In this document: piece by piece, positions 17,709 to 26,340 of the stretch
Layout of the letters: every line of letters starts with the position of its first letter
How positions within the stretch are numbered: the first letter of the stretch is position 1
Assembly: GCA_028871475.1 (NCBI GenBank)
Contig: JAGWMZ010000001.1
Span: forward strand, 62,001 to 126,000
Origin: Sphingomonadales bacterium
GTDB taxonomy: Bacteria > Pseudomonadota > Alphaproteobacteria > Sphingomonadales > Sphingomonadaceae
Direction: 5' to 3'
DNA length: 64,000 bases
The notes under the pieces: generated by a model
The model's input: the letters and a program-made list of their open reading frames with translations, nothing else
Told to the model about the DNA's origin: nothing
Databases searched by the model: none
Program-made: the position numbers and the translations under genes

Positions 17709-18521
17709 ATGACGTCAACCACCAACACATCCCAGACCGACAGCGCGCATGAGCCGGCCGCTTCCACCGGGGGCGGCGCGCAAACGCTGCTGCGCGGACT
17801 CGACGTGCTGGAGGCGGTGGCTGATCAGCCGATGACCGCCACGGAGCTGGCCGAAACGCTGGGTTTGACGAAGAGCACGGCGCATCGCCTGGCCAGCGCG
17901 CTGGTCGATCGCGGTTTTCTCGCCAACACGCCACGCAGCGGCTATCGGCTGGGCCCGCGCATGCTGGCGCTGGGCCATCGCGCCGCCGAACAGGCCGACA
18001 TCATCCAACTGGCCCGCCCTCACCTCGAAGCGCTGGGCGCGGCCACCGAGGATACGGTGCATCTGGGCATTCTCGACGCCGACCAGGCGAGCGCGCTCTA
18101 TCTCGACAAGATCGCCGGGCGCCGGCGCATCAACATTTCCAGCCGCGTGGGCGAACGCCAGCCACTGACCTGCACGGGCCTTGGCAAGGCGCTGATCCTC
18201 GACCACGACGAGAGCTGGTGGGCGCAGCGCTTTGCGCAGGATCAGGCCAATGGTGCCCCCGCAGCCAACCCGGCCGTATGGCAGGAACGCATGCGCAGCT
18301 ATGCGCGCAGCGGCCACGCCTTCGACCTTGAGGAAAACGAGGATCGTATCCGCTGCGTCTCGGCCCCGGTGCGCAATGCGGCGGGCAAGATCGTCGCGGC
18401 GATCAGCGTGTCGAGCGCCGCGCAATATATGGATGACGCGCGCATGGTCGCGCTGGCCGGCGAGGTCAGGGCCACGGCCGAGGCGATCAGCCAGGATCTG
18501 GGCTGGAGCGCCGCGCCCTAG
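17709..18521 (+). CDS. IclR-family transcriptional regulator of the rhamnose genes
   Basis: About 270 aa. Start at ATG 17709 is preferred because AGGA lies about 10 bp before it; ATG 17700 is too close to that site. Winged helix at about 25-85 (LRGLDVLEAVADQPMTATEL, TKSTAHRLASALVDRGFL), then the IclR effector domain (LGILDADQASALYLDKI, PLTCTGLGKALIL, VSAPVRN, AISVSSAAQYM). It sits between the divergent halves of the rhamnose pathway, so it probably controls both in response to rhamnose or a pathway acid. Confidence 0.9.
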   Translation: MTSTTNTSQTDSAHEPAASTGGGAQTLLRGLDVLEAVADQPMTATELAETLGLTKSTAHRLASALVDRGFLANTPRSGYRLGPRMLALGHRAAEQADIIQLARPHLEALGAATEDTVHLGILDADQASALYLDKIAGRRRINISSRVGERQPLTCTGLGKALILDHDESWWAQRFAQDQANGAPAANPAVWQERMRSYARSGHAFDLEENEDRIRCVSAPVRNAAGKIVAAISVSSAAQYMDDARMVALAGEVRATAEAISQDLGWSAAP

Positions 18522-18553
18522 CCCAACATAAAACGAATTTGCGGGAGAGTGTG

Positions 18554-19318
18554 ATGACATTGCTGAAGAACAAGCGCGTTTTGATCACCGGCGGGTCAAC
18601 CGGCATCGGCGCCGCCGCCGCGGTCGAGGCCGCTCGACAGGGGGCCGATGTGGCCATCAACTATGCCAGCAGCGAGGACCGCGCCCGGCAGGTGATCGCG
18701 CAGATCGAGGCACTGGGGCGCAAGGGTCTGGCCGTCCGGGGCGATGTGGCCGACCCTGCCACCGCCACGGATTTCGTGGGCAAGGCGGTCGATGCCTTTG
18801 GCGGCGTCGATGTCTTTGTCTCCAACGCAGGCATCTGCCCTTTCCACGCCTTCCTCGACATGCCGGTCGAGGTGGTGGACCGCACCTTTCAGGTGAACCT
18901 GCATGGCGCCTATTACATGGTGCAGGCCGCCGCCAACCAGATGGTGAAACAGGGCCATGGCGGCGCCATCGTCGCGGTCTCCTCCATCTCGGCGCTGGTG
19001 GGCGGCGAGTTCCAGACACATTACACCCCCACAAAGGCAGGCGTCCATTCGCTGATGCAGAGCGCTGCCATTGCGCTGGGCAAGCATGGCATCCGCTGCA
19101 ATTCCGTGCTGCCCGGCACGATCCTCACAGAGATCAACAAGGAGGATCTGGCCGATACCGAGAAACGCGCGCGCATGGCCGCCCGCGTGCCGCTGGGTCG
19201 GCTGGGCGAGGCCGAGGATCTGGCCGGTCCTATCGTCTTTCTTGCCTCCGACATGGCCCGCTATATCACCGGGGCGGCGCTGCTGGTCGATGGCGGCGCT
19301 TTCGTGAACCTTCAGTAG
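18554..19318 (+). CDS. SDR, L-rhamnose 1-dehydrogenase candidate
   Basis: 254 aa from ATG 18554, preceded by GGGAGAG. SDR motifs: [11 protein letters not shown] in FVSNAGIC, Ser in [16 protein letters not shown], and C-terminal [12 protein letters not shown]. The opening [19 protein letters not shown] and the overall form are like the NAD(P)-dependent L-rhamnose 1-dehydrogenases of the LRA pathway (first step, L-rhamnose to L-rhamnonolactone). It is followed by the L-lactate dehydrogenase gene after 11 bp. The substrate follows from the operon; other aldose dehydrogenases are very similar. Confidence 0.85.
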   Translation: MTLLKNKRVLITGGSTGIGAAAAVEAARQGADVAINYASSEDRARQVIAQIEALGRKGLAVRGDVADPATATDFVGKAVDAFGGVDVFVSNAGICPFHAFLDMPVEVVDRTFQVNLHGAYYMVQAAANQMVKQGHGGAIVAVSSISALVGGEFQTHYTPTKAGVHSLMQSAAIALGKHGIRCNSVLPGTILTEINKEDLADTEKRARMAARVPLGRLGEAEDLAGPIVFLASDMARYITGAALLVDGGAFVNLQ

Positions 19319-19329
19319 GAACAAACCTC

Positions 19330-20484
19330 ATGAAAGCCGCCTCCTCGCTTGACTATCGGGAGCTTGCCCGCCGCCGCCTGCCGCCCTTCCTGTTCGAATA
19401 TATCGACGGAGGCAGCTACGGCGAAGTGACGCTGCGCCGTAACGTGGCCGATCTGGAAGAGATCGCGCTGCGCCAGCGGGTGCTCAACGACATCTCGGCG
19501 CTCGACCTGTCCACAACCCTGTTTGGCGCCAGACAGAACCTGCCCGTGGCGCTGGCCCCCATCGGCCTGGCCGGCATGAACGCACGGCGCGGCGAAACCC
19601 AGGCGGTGCGCGCGGCCAATGCGGCGGGCGTGCCCTTCTGCCTCTCCACCGTCTCGGTCTGCCCCATCGCCGAGGTGGCCGCGGCCAGCAGCGCCCCCTT
19701 CTGGTTCCAGCTCTACATGATCCGCGACCGGGCCTTCATGCGTGACCTGCTGGCACAGGCAAGGGAAGCGGGCTGCACCACGCTGGTCTTCACTGTCGAC
19801 ATGCCGGTGCCCGGCTCGCGCTATCGCGACGTGCGGTCAGGGCTTTCGGGCGCGCCGGGGCTGCGGGGCGATCTGCGCCGCTGGTTTCAGGGGGCGATGC
19901 ACCCCGATTGGGCGTGGGATGTGGGGATCAAGGGCAAACCCCACCAGCTGGGCAATGTCGCCCCGGTGCTGGGCGCCAACTCCGGTCTGGAAGATTTCCT
20001 CGGCTGGATGCGGGGCAATTTCGACCCCAGCGTGACATGGCGCGATCTCGACTTCATCCGCGAAAGCTGGGAAGGCCCGCTCATCATCAAGGGCATTCTG
20101 GACGCGGAGGATGCCAGAGCCGCCGCGCAACTGGGCGCCGACGGCATCGTCGTCTCCAACCATGGCGGGCGTCAGCTTGATGGCGTGCCCTCCACCGCGC
20201 GCGCCCTGCCCCCCATTGCCGATGCCGTGGGCGACAAACTGACCGTGCTGGCCGATGGAGGCGTGCGCTCGGGCCTGGACGTGGTGCGCATGCTGGCGCT
20301 GGGTGCGCGCGGCGTGCTGCTGGGCCGGGCCTGGGCCTATGCGCTGGCGGGCGGCGGAGAGGCAGGCGTTGCCCATATGCTGCAACTGGTCGAGGCCGAG
20401 ATGCGCGTTGCCATGGCGCTGACCGGCTGCACCCGTATCGAGGACATTTCGCGCGACACGCTGGTCAACCTGCCCAGACTGTAA
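19330..20484 (+). CDS. lldD: FMN-dependent L-lactate dehydrogenase
   Basis: 384 aa. Alpha-hydroxy-acid oxidase fold: [20 protein letters not shown] at the start, [35 protein letters not shown], active-site [10 protein letters not shown] and LADGGVRSG phosphate loop. It oxidises L-lactate to pyruvate at the inner membrane. Its place directly after rhamnose dehydrogenase is telling, because the diketo-hydrolase rhamnose route yields L-lactate as an end product; this gene would complete conversion of all six carbons to pyruvate. Confidence 0.92.
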   Translation: MKAASSLDYRELARRRLPPFLFEYIDGGSYGEVTLRRNVADLEEIALRQRVLNDISALDLSTTLFGARQNLPVALAPIGLAGMNARRGETQAVRAANAAGVPFCLSTVSVCPIAEVAAASSAPFWFQLYMIRDRAFMRDLLAQAREAGCTTLVFTVDMPVPGSRYRDVRSGLSGAPGLRGDLRRWFQGAMHPDWAWDVGIKGKPHQLGNVAPVLGANSGLEDFLGWMRGNFDPSVTWRDLDFIRESWEGPLIIKGILDAEDARAAAQLGADGIVVSNHGGRQLDGVPSTARALPPIADAVGDKLTVLADGGVRSGLDVVRMLALGARGVLLGRAWAYALAGGGEAGVAHMLQLVEAEMRVAMALTGCTRIEDISRDTLVNLPRL

Positions 20485-20551
20485 ACCACCTTCTGCCGCG
20501 CCCACGCTGCTTTCAGGCGCGGCCCATGCCATAAAATCCGGGAGAACATCC

Positions 20552-23500
20552 ATGTCGATCAAGACTGCGGCCCGCCTGCTGCGCCTCGCGCTGTGCAGCG
20601 CCAGCGCGCTGGGCGCCATGCCCGCCACCACCATGGCCCAGACCGCGCCCGACCAGACCGCGCCCACCCAGACCGCACATGCCACCCCCACGCTGGAAGA
20701 GGAGTTCCGCGATCCGCCACCCTCGGCGCGGCCGCGCGTGTGGTGGCACTGGATGAACGGCAACATCACCAAGGACGGCATCGCCAAGGATATGGCCTGG
20801 ATGAAGGCCGTGGGCATCGGCGGCCTCACCAATTTCGACGTCAATCTGATGACGCCCCAGATCGTGCCCCACCGCCTTGCCTATATGACGCCGGAATGGA
20901 AAGACGCCTTCCGCTTTGCCGCCAGCGAGGCCGACCGGCTGGGGCTGGAACTGGCGATCGCCTCGTCGCCGGGCTGGTCGGAAACGGGCGGCCCCTGGGT
21001 GAAGCCCGAGGATGCGCTGAAAAAACTGGTGTGGAGCGAGACACGCATTGCGGCGGGCAGGCCCTTTGCCGGCAGACTGGCCGCCCCGCCCAGCATCACC
21101 GGCCCCTTCCAGTCGCTGGCCAAACCGATGGGGATCGACGATGTGGTCTCCAACGGCAAACCCGCCGAGGGGCCAAGGCTCTATGGCGATATCGCCGTGC
21201 TGGCGGTGCCCGACATGACGCCCGCCGATACCACGCCCAGCGCCAGCGTAACGGGCGGCGGCGCGATCGACCCTGCCGCGCTTCTCGACAACGATCTGAT
21301 GAGCGGGGCGGCGGTGCCACGCGGCCCGGCGCAGGCCCCCGGCACGCTGACCTACAGCTATGCCCAGCCCCAGACGATGCGCAGCGCCACGGTGTTCATC
21401 CCCGGCGCCAAGGTGATGTTCCGCGGGCCCATCGTGGCGCCCGCGCTGGAAACGAGCGAGGATGGCGTCACCTGGCGCCATCTGGCCGATATTCCGGTCA
21501 GCGACACGCCCGCGACCATCAGCTTCGCGCCGGTGACCGCCCGTTTCTTCCGGCTGGTCCTGCGCCCTCTGGCGTCCACCGGCAGCAATATGGGCGAGCC
21601 GGGCGCGGGCACCGTCATTCCAGGCCTGTTCGGCGCCATGGAGGCCGATCCGAACAAACCCTGGCAGGTCAACCAGTTCACCCTGTCGGGCGAAGCGCAG
21701 GTCGACCAGTTCGAGACCAAGGCCGGGTTCAATCTGGCGCTCGACTATTTCAAGCTGGGCGGGCCCGAGGATGGTGCCCGGGGCCCGGCGCCCGCGCAGG
21801 TGATCGACCTGACCGCCAAGATGCGGCCCGACGGCACGCTGGACTGGACGCCCCCCGCCCTGCCAGCGGGCGGCAGCTGGCGGATTTTGCGGATGGGCTA
21901 CTCCCTGCTGGGCACCACCAACCACCCCGCCCCTGCCGAGGCCACCGGCCTGGAGGTGGACAAGTTCGATGGCGATGCGGTGCGCCGCTATCTCGAACAT
22001 TATCTGGCGATGTATGAAGAGACCACCGGCCCCGCGCTGATGGGCAAGCATGGCGTGCGCGCCTTGCTCACCGACTCGATCGAGGTGGGCGCGGCCAACT
22101 GGACGCCCAAGCTGATCGCCCAGTTCAAGGCCCTGCGCGGCTATGACCCCACCCCCTGGCTGCCGACGCTGGCGGGCGTGCTGATCGGCAGCCGGGCTGA
22201 TACCGACCGTTTCCTCTTCGACTGGCGCCGTACGCTGGGCGATCTGATGAGTTCGCAGCATTATGCCACCGTGGCCAAGGTGGCGCATGAGCATGGGCTC
22301 AAGGTCTATGGCGAGGCGCTGGAAGACCACCGCCCCTCGCTGGGCGATGACATGGCGATGCGCAGCCATACCGACATTCCGATGAGCGCGATGTGGACCT
22401 TCAGCCAGAAGGCCGGGCCCAACCCGACCTATCTGGCCGACATCAAGGGCGCGGCCAGCGTGGCGCATATCTATGGGCAAAATCTGGTGGCGGCCGAAAG
22501 CATGACTTCGGCGCTCAACTATTGGGGCGATTCACCGCGCACGCTCAAGCATGTGATCGATCTGGAATTCGTCACCGGCGTCAATCGCCCGGTGGTGCAC
22601 ACCAGCGTGCACCAGCCCGAGGACGACAAGCTGCCGGGCCTGTCGCTGTTGATCTTCGGCCAGTATTTCAACCGGCACGAAGCCTGGGCGCCGCTGGCCC
22701 GTGCCTGGGTGGATTACATGGCGCGCAATGCGCTGATGCTGCAGCAGGGCCGCGATGTGGCCGATGTCGGCTATGTCTATGGCGAAGAAGCGCCCCTCAC
22801 CGGCCTTTATGGCGACAAGCCGGTGGCCGATGCGCCCAAAACCCACGCCTATGACTTCATCAACAATGCCGCGCTGACCGGCGCGCTGCGCAACGACGGC
22901 GCCGACCTGGTGACCCCGGGCGGCGCGCGCTATCAGGCGCTCTACCTTGGCGGGTCGAGCCAGCACATGACGCTGCCCACCTTGCGCAAGCTGGCCGCGC
23001 TGGTGGAAGGCGGCGCGCGCGTGGTCGGCCTTGCGCCCCGGCAGAACCCGGGTCTGGGCGATGATGCGGGTGAGTATCGCGCGCTGGTGGCGCGGTTATG
23101 GCCTGGCAGCGGCGATGCCCGTGTGGGCAAGGGCCGCGTCATCGCCTCGGCCGACATCGAAAATGCGCTGGCCAAGCTGGGCATCGATGCCGATTTCCGC
23201 CTTGGCGATGCGGCGCCTGACGCCGATGTGCCCTTCCTGCACCGCCGCTGGGTGGCGAAGGATGGCGGCACCAGTGACGATTATTTCCTCGTCAACCGCA
23301 AGGACCGGCCCGAAGGTTTCGAAGCGCATTTCCGTGTCACCGGCAAGCTGCCCGAACTCTGGCACGCGGAAACCGGCACCTTCGAGACGGTGGGATATCG
23401 CATCGTAAAGGGCGAAACGCTGGTGCGCCTCGACATGGCGCCCGAGGATGCGGTGCATGTCGTCTTCCGCAAGCCCGCCCCGGCCCCGGCCATGATGATC

Positions 23501-24022
23501 GACAAGGCGCGCCCGGTGCCGCTCTCCACGGTGACGGGCGCCTGGCAGGTCAGCTTCCAGAGCGGACGTGGCGCGCCTTCGGGCACCACCCTGCCCGCGC
23601 TGCAATCGCTGAGCCGGAACGCCGATGCCGGCATCCGCTATTTCTCGGGCCTGGCGACCTATACCAGGGACATCGACACGCCCGCCGGATGGCATGCGGG
23701 CCAGAAGCTCTGGCTCGATCTGGGGCAGGTGAACGAGGTGGCGCAGGTCAGCATCAACGGCAAGGTTGTCGGCACGGCATGGCATGCGCCCTATCGTCTG
23801 GACATTTCCCGCGCGGTTCACGCCGGGGCGAACCATGTCGAGGTCAAGGTCGCCAATCTCTGGGTCAACCGCTTGATCGGCGATGCCCAGCCCGACATGC
23901 AAAAGCCGGGGGCGCACAAGATCACCTTCACCGCCATGCCCACCTATCGCGCCGATGCGCCGCTGCGTCCCTCCGGTCTCATTGGCCCGGTGGTGCTGGA
24001 AGGAGCCGGCAAAGGGCGCTAG
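20552..24022 (+). CDS. GH106 alpha-L-rhamnosidase
   Basis: 1156 aa with a Sec signal peptide (hydrophobic to about residue 27, ending TMAQ), so periplasmic or secreted. GH106 features: RPRVWWHWMNGNITKDGI, GIGGLTNFD, ASSPGWSETGGPWV, LLTDSIEVGAANWTP, KVYGEALEDHRPSLGDD, and a C-terminal beta-sandwich (about 1000-1120) with LWLDLGQVNEVAQVSING. The family was defined on a Sphingomonas enzyme that releases L-rhamnose from plant glycosides and oligosaccharides. It follows the rhamnose catabolic genes by 67 bp and precedes a LysR gene by 9 bp. The link to naringin- or rutin-like glycosides versus pectin oligomers is open. Confidence 0.92.
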   Translation: MSIKTAARLLRLALCSASALGAMPATTMAQTAPDQTAPTQTAHATPTLEEEFRDPPPSARPRVWWHWMNGNITKDGIAKDMAWMKAVGIGGLTNFDVNLMTPQIVPHRLAYMTPEWKDAFRFAASEADRLGLELAIASSPGWSETGGPWVKPEDALKKLVWSETRIAAGRPFAGRLAAPPSITGPFQSLAKPMGIDDVVSNGKPAEGPRLYGDIAVLAVPDMTPADTTPSASVTGGGAIDPAALLDNDLMSGAAVPRGPAQAPGTLTYSYAQPQTMRSATVFIPGAKVMFRGPIVAPALETSEDGVTWRHLADIPVSDTPATISFAPVTARFFRLVLRPLASTGSNMGEPGAGTVIPGLFGAMEADPNKPWQVNQFTLSGEAQVDQFETKAGFNLALDYFKLGGPEDGARGPAPAQVIDLTAKMRPDGTLDWTPPALPAGGSWRILRMGYSLLGTTNHPAPAEATGLEVDKFDGDAVRRYLEHYLAMYEETTGPALMGKHGVRALLTDSIEVGAANWTPKLIAQFKALRGYDPTPWLPTLAGVLIGSRADTDRFLFDWRRTLGDLMSSQHYATVAKVAHEHGLKVYGEALEDHRPSLGDDMAMRSHTDIPMSAMWTFSQKAGPNPTYLADIKGAASVAHIYGQNLVAAESMTSALNYWGDSPRTLKHVIDLEFVTGVNRPVVHTSVHQPEDDKLPGLSLLIFGQYFNRHEAWAPLARAWVDYMARNALMLQQGRDVADVGYVYGEEAPLTGLYGDKPVADAPKTHAYDFINNAALTGALRNDGADLVTPGGARYQALYLGGSSQHMTLPTLRKLAALVEGGARVVGLAPRQNPGLGDDAGEYRALVARLWPGSGDARVGKGRVIASADIENALAKLGIDADFRLGDAAPDADVPFLHRRWVAKDGGTSDDYFLVNRKDRPEGFEAHFRVTGKLPELWHAETGTFETVGYRIVKGETLVRLDMAPEDAVHVVFRKPAPAPAMMIDKARPVPLSTVTGAWQVSFQSGRGAPSGTTLPALQSLSRNADAGIRYFSGLATYTRDIDTPAGWHAGQKLWLDLGQVNEVAQVSINGKVVGTAWHAPYRLDISRAVHAGANHVEVKVANLWVNRLIGDAQPDMQKPGAHKITFTAMPTYRADAPLRPSGLIGPVVLEGAGKGR

Positions 24023-24031
24023 GGTTGCCCC

Positions 24032-24916
24032 ATGATTGACCCGCGCGCCCTTCGCACCTTCCATCAGGTCTGCCAGACCGGATCGATCAGCGCAGCGGCG
24101 CGCAGCCTCAACATCTCCCAGCCCTCGGTCTCGGCGGCCATTGCGCAGCTGGAGACCCGGCTGGGTGGGCGGCTGTTCGAGCGCACCCGCACCGGCATCG
24201 TGCTGACCGCCGAGGGCGAAGCGCTGGCGGCGCGGGCGCGCATGCTCGATCATCTGCTGCGCGATGCGGAGGAGGATGTGGCCGCCACCCGCGCGGGCCT
24301 GAGCGCGCCGCTGCGCGTGGGCGGCACGCCGGGCGCGCTGGTCAGCCTGCTGCCGCGCGCGCTGGCGTTGATGGAGGCGCAGCATCCGCGCATCATGCTC
24401 AATGTCGTCGAACGGCCCGACCGCGACCTTTTGGCCATGCTGCGCGACGGGGAGATCGACCTGGCCTTTGTCACCACCGGCATCGAGCCGCCCGCCCCCG
24501 ACATGGAAGAGCGCACGCTGGCACGCGATCCCTTCGCGCTGATCGTGGGGCGCGCCAATGACAGCCTGCCCGACCGCTTTTCGCTCAGGGAGGCGGCAAA
24601 GCTGCGTTGGGTGCTGCCCGAGGCGCAGGGTGCCTTTCGCCGGCAGGTGGATGCGCTGTTCCTGGCAGCGGGCGTGGCAGTGCCGACAGACGCGGTGCGC
24701 TGCGATTCGCTGCTGACCACCAAGGCCATCGTGCGCAGCAGCACCCGCGTGACCATCCTGCCGATGCAGGTCTCCGCCGCCGAATTGTCGATCGGCGTGC
24801 TGCGCGCCATCGCGCTGGAGGAAGCCAGCTTCGAACGATCGATCGGGGCGCGCTGGCTGAAGGGGCGCAGCCTGAGCCCGCTGGCCGCCATGCTGCTGAG
24901 CCAGTTGGCGGCCTGA
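24032..24916 (+). CDS. LysR-family transcriptional regulator beside the aromatic cluster
   Basis: 294 aa. N-terminal winged helix (LRTFHQVCQTGSISAAARSLNISQPSVSAAIAQLE, residues about 5-60) followed by a substrate-binding domain (PLRVGGTPGALVSLLPRAL). It starts 9 bp after the GH106 stop, so it may be co-transcribed with it, and lies 145 bp before the amidohydrolase gene of the aromatic cluster. LysR proteins usually activate a nearby operon when bound to a pathway intermediate; the aromatic genes are the likely target. Confidence 0.9.
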   Translation: MIDPRALRTFHQVCQTGSISAAARSLNISQPSVSAAIAQLETRLGGRLFERTRTGIVLTAEGEALAARARMLDHLLRDAEEDVAATRAGLSAPLRVGGTPGALVSLLPRALALMEAQHPRIMLNVVERPDRDLLAMLRDGEIDLAFVTTGIEPPAPDMEERTLARDPFALIVGRANDSLPDRFSLREAAKLRWVLPEAQGAFRRQVDALFLAAGVAVPTDAVRCDSLLTTKAIVRSSTRVTILPMQVSAAELSIGVLRAIALEEASFERSIGARWLKGRSLSPLAAMLLSQLAA

Positions 24917-24919
24917 TCC

Positions 24920-24934
24920 ATAGTCAATTCCTAT
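24920..24934. promoter_or_regulatory. LysR-type box candidate upstream of the aromatic operon
   Basis: ATAG, seven bases, CTAT: an interrupted palindrome with the T-N11-A shape of LysR operators, between the LysR gene and the amidohydrolase gene. The sequence is AT-rich compared with its surroundings. Function inferred from form and place. Confidence 0.4.
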
Positions 24935-25000
24935 AGATCCCCCAAAAACGCATATTTTACCTGATGCCGAAAGTCTGACAAAAGCGCGGCCAAGGCAAAA

Positions 25001-25034
25001 GCGCGTTGCAACCCCTTGCTTTTTCGCAACGCGC
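25001..25034. promoter_or_regulatory. Nine-base inverted repeat in the leader of the aromatic operon
   Basis: GCGCGTTGC, 16 bases ending in CTTTTTC, GCAACGCGC. The perfect 9-bp arms end 27 bp before the GTG start at 25062. It could be a hairpin in the mRNA leader or a protein-binding site. A terminator role for the LysR transcript is possible, but the T-run lies in the loop and not after the stem. Confidence 0.4.
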
Positions 25035-25061
25035 CCGAACAGACCTTGGGAGAGGCAAAGC

Positions 25062-26291
25062 GTGAGCACGCTGTTTCACAACATCCGCATCTTTGACGGC
25101 TCTGCCAGCGCCCCCAAACTCGGCAGCGTGCTGGTCGACGGCAACACGATCAGGCAGGTGGCCTACGCACCCGACACCATCGCGGCGAAGGCTGACACGC
25201 TGATCGACGGCGCGGGCAAGACCCTGATGCCGGGCATGATCGAGGCGCATACTCATCTCACCTGGGCCTCGAGCGTCGAGAAAGTCTATCATCAGTTCAT
25301 CCTGCCGCCCGAGGAGCTGGAAATCGCCGCCACGCGCAATGCCCGCGTGCTGCTCGACCATGGCTTTACCAGCTGCTATTCCGCCGGCGCCTTGGGCGAT
25401 GGCATCGAGGCCCGCCTGCATAAGGCCATCGAAGCCGGGGACACGCCGGGCCCGCGCCTCATCCCCTCCACGCTGGAACGCAGCCCGGAAGGCGGCGAGG
25501 GCGTCGATACAGGCGATGTGTTCAACGGTCGCGGCCCTGATGCCATGCGCGCTTTCGTCAAATATTGCGCCGATCAGGGGCTGGGTTCGATCAAGCTGGT
25601 GATCTCGGGTGAGAGCGCGCTGAAACCCGGCAGCCATGCCGAGGTGCTTTACACCCCCGAGGAAATGGACGCCGCCCGCGAAGCGACGCGCGAACACGGC
25701 CTGTTCATCGCCTGCCATGCCTATACCGATGCAGCGGTGGATCTGGCGCTGCGCGCCGGCGCCCGCATCATCTATCACGGCAGCTATATCAGCGACGCGA
25801 TGGTCGAGACGCTGGCCGCGCACAAGGATGAGCTGTTCTACGGCCCGGGCTGCGGTGTCTCCGTGGCAGCACTCGAAGCCAGCCCGCCGCCCCATGTCGA
25901 CATGAGTTCGATGAAGTCTTCCGCCGCCGAGCGTATGGACCTGGAGCGTGTGCTGGTGCCCAAGCTGAAGGCCAGGGGCCTGCGCATCCTCATCGGCGGT
26001 GACTATGGCTTCCCCTTCAACCCCAATGGCCGCAATGCCCGCGATCTGGCGCATTTCGTCGATTATTTCGGCTATACGCCGCTTGAAGCGCTGGAGGCAG
26101 CCACGGGCTTTGGCGGCGAGCTGATGGATCTGCCGGTGGGCCGGGTGAAGGAAGGCTATCTGGCCGACCTGCTGCTGGTCGATGGCGACCCGACACAGGA
26201 CGTCACCATTCTGCAGGACAAAAGCCGCCTTGCCGCCATCATGAAGGACGGGGTGTTCCACAAGGCCCCCGCCGAGGCCGCCTTGACCTGA
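25062..26291 (+). CDS. Metal-dependent amidohydrolase of the aromatic cluster
   Basis: 409 aa from GTG 25062, with GGGAGAGG upstream. Amidohydrolase-1 fold: short beta-domain at the N terminus, metal ligands His63 and His65 in MIEAHTHLTW, a Lys in SIKLVISGE, FIACHAYTD and IIYHGS His residues, late Asp in LIGGDYGFP and a closing PVGRVKEGYLADLLLVDGDP. Relatives hydrolyse cyclic amides, carbamates or lactones. As the first gene of a run of five with a hydroxylase, dioxygenase and FAH hydrolase, it may open a lactone or other ring product. No signal peptide; cytoplasmic. Substrate unknown. Confidence 0.82.
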   Translation: MSTLFHNIRIFDGSASAPKLGSVLVDGNTIRQVAYAPDTIAAKADTLIDGAGKTLMPGMIEAHTHLTWASSVEKVYHQFILPPEELEIAATRNARVLLDHGFTSCYSAGALGDGIEARLHKAIEAGDTPGPRLIPSTLERSPEGGEGVDTGDVFNGRGPDAMRAFVKYCADQGLGSIKLVISGESALKPGSHAEVLYTPEEMDAAREATREHGLFIACHAYTDAAVDLALRAGARIIYHGSYISDAMVETLAAHKDELFYGPGCGVSVAALEASPPPHVDMSSMKSSAAERMDLERVLVPKLKARGLRILIGGDYGFPFNPNGRNARDLAHFVDYFGYTPLEALEAATGFGGELMDLPVGRVKEGYLADLLLVDGDPTQDVTILQDKSRLAAIMKDGVFHKAPAEAALT

Positions 26292-26340
26292 ACGAACCGC
26301 ATAGGGCCGGGCGCCCGGGCAGGCGCCTGCCAACAGGGAT

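Noticed and set aside
20513..25069. Long minus-strand frames opposite GH106 and LysR (655 and 657 residues)
   Set aside because: No recognisable domain, and they lie opposite strong GH106 and LysR matches.
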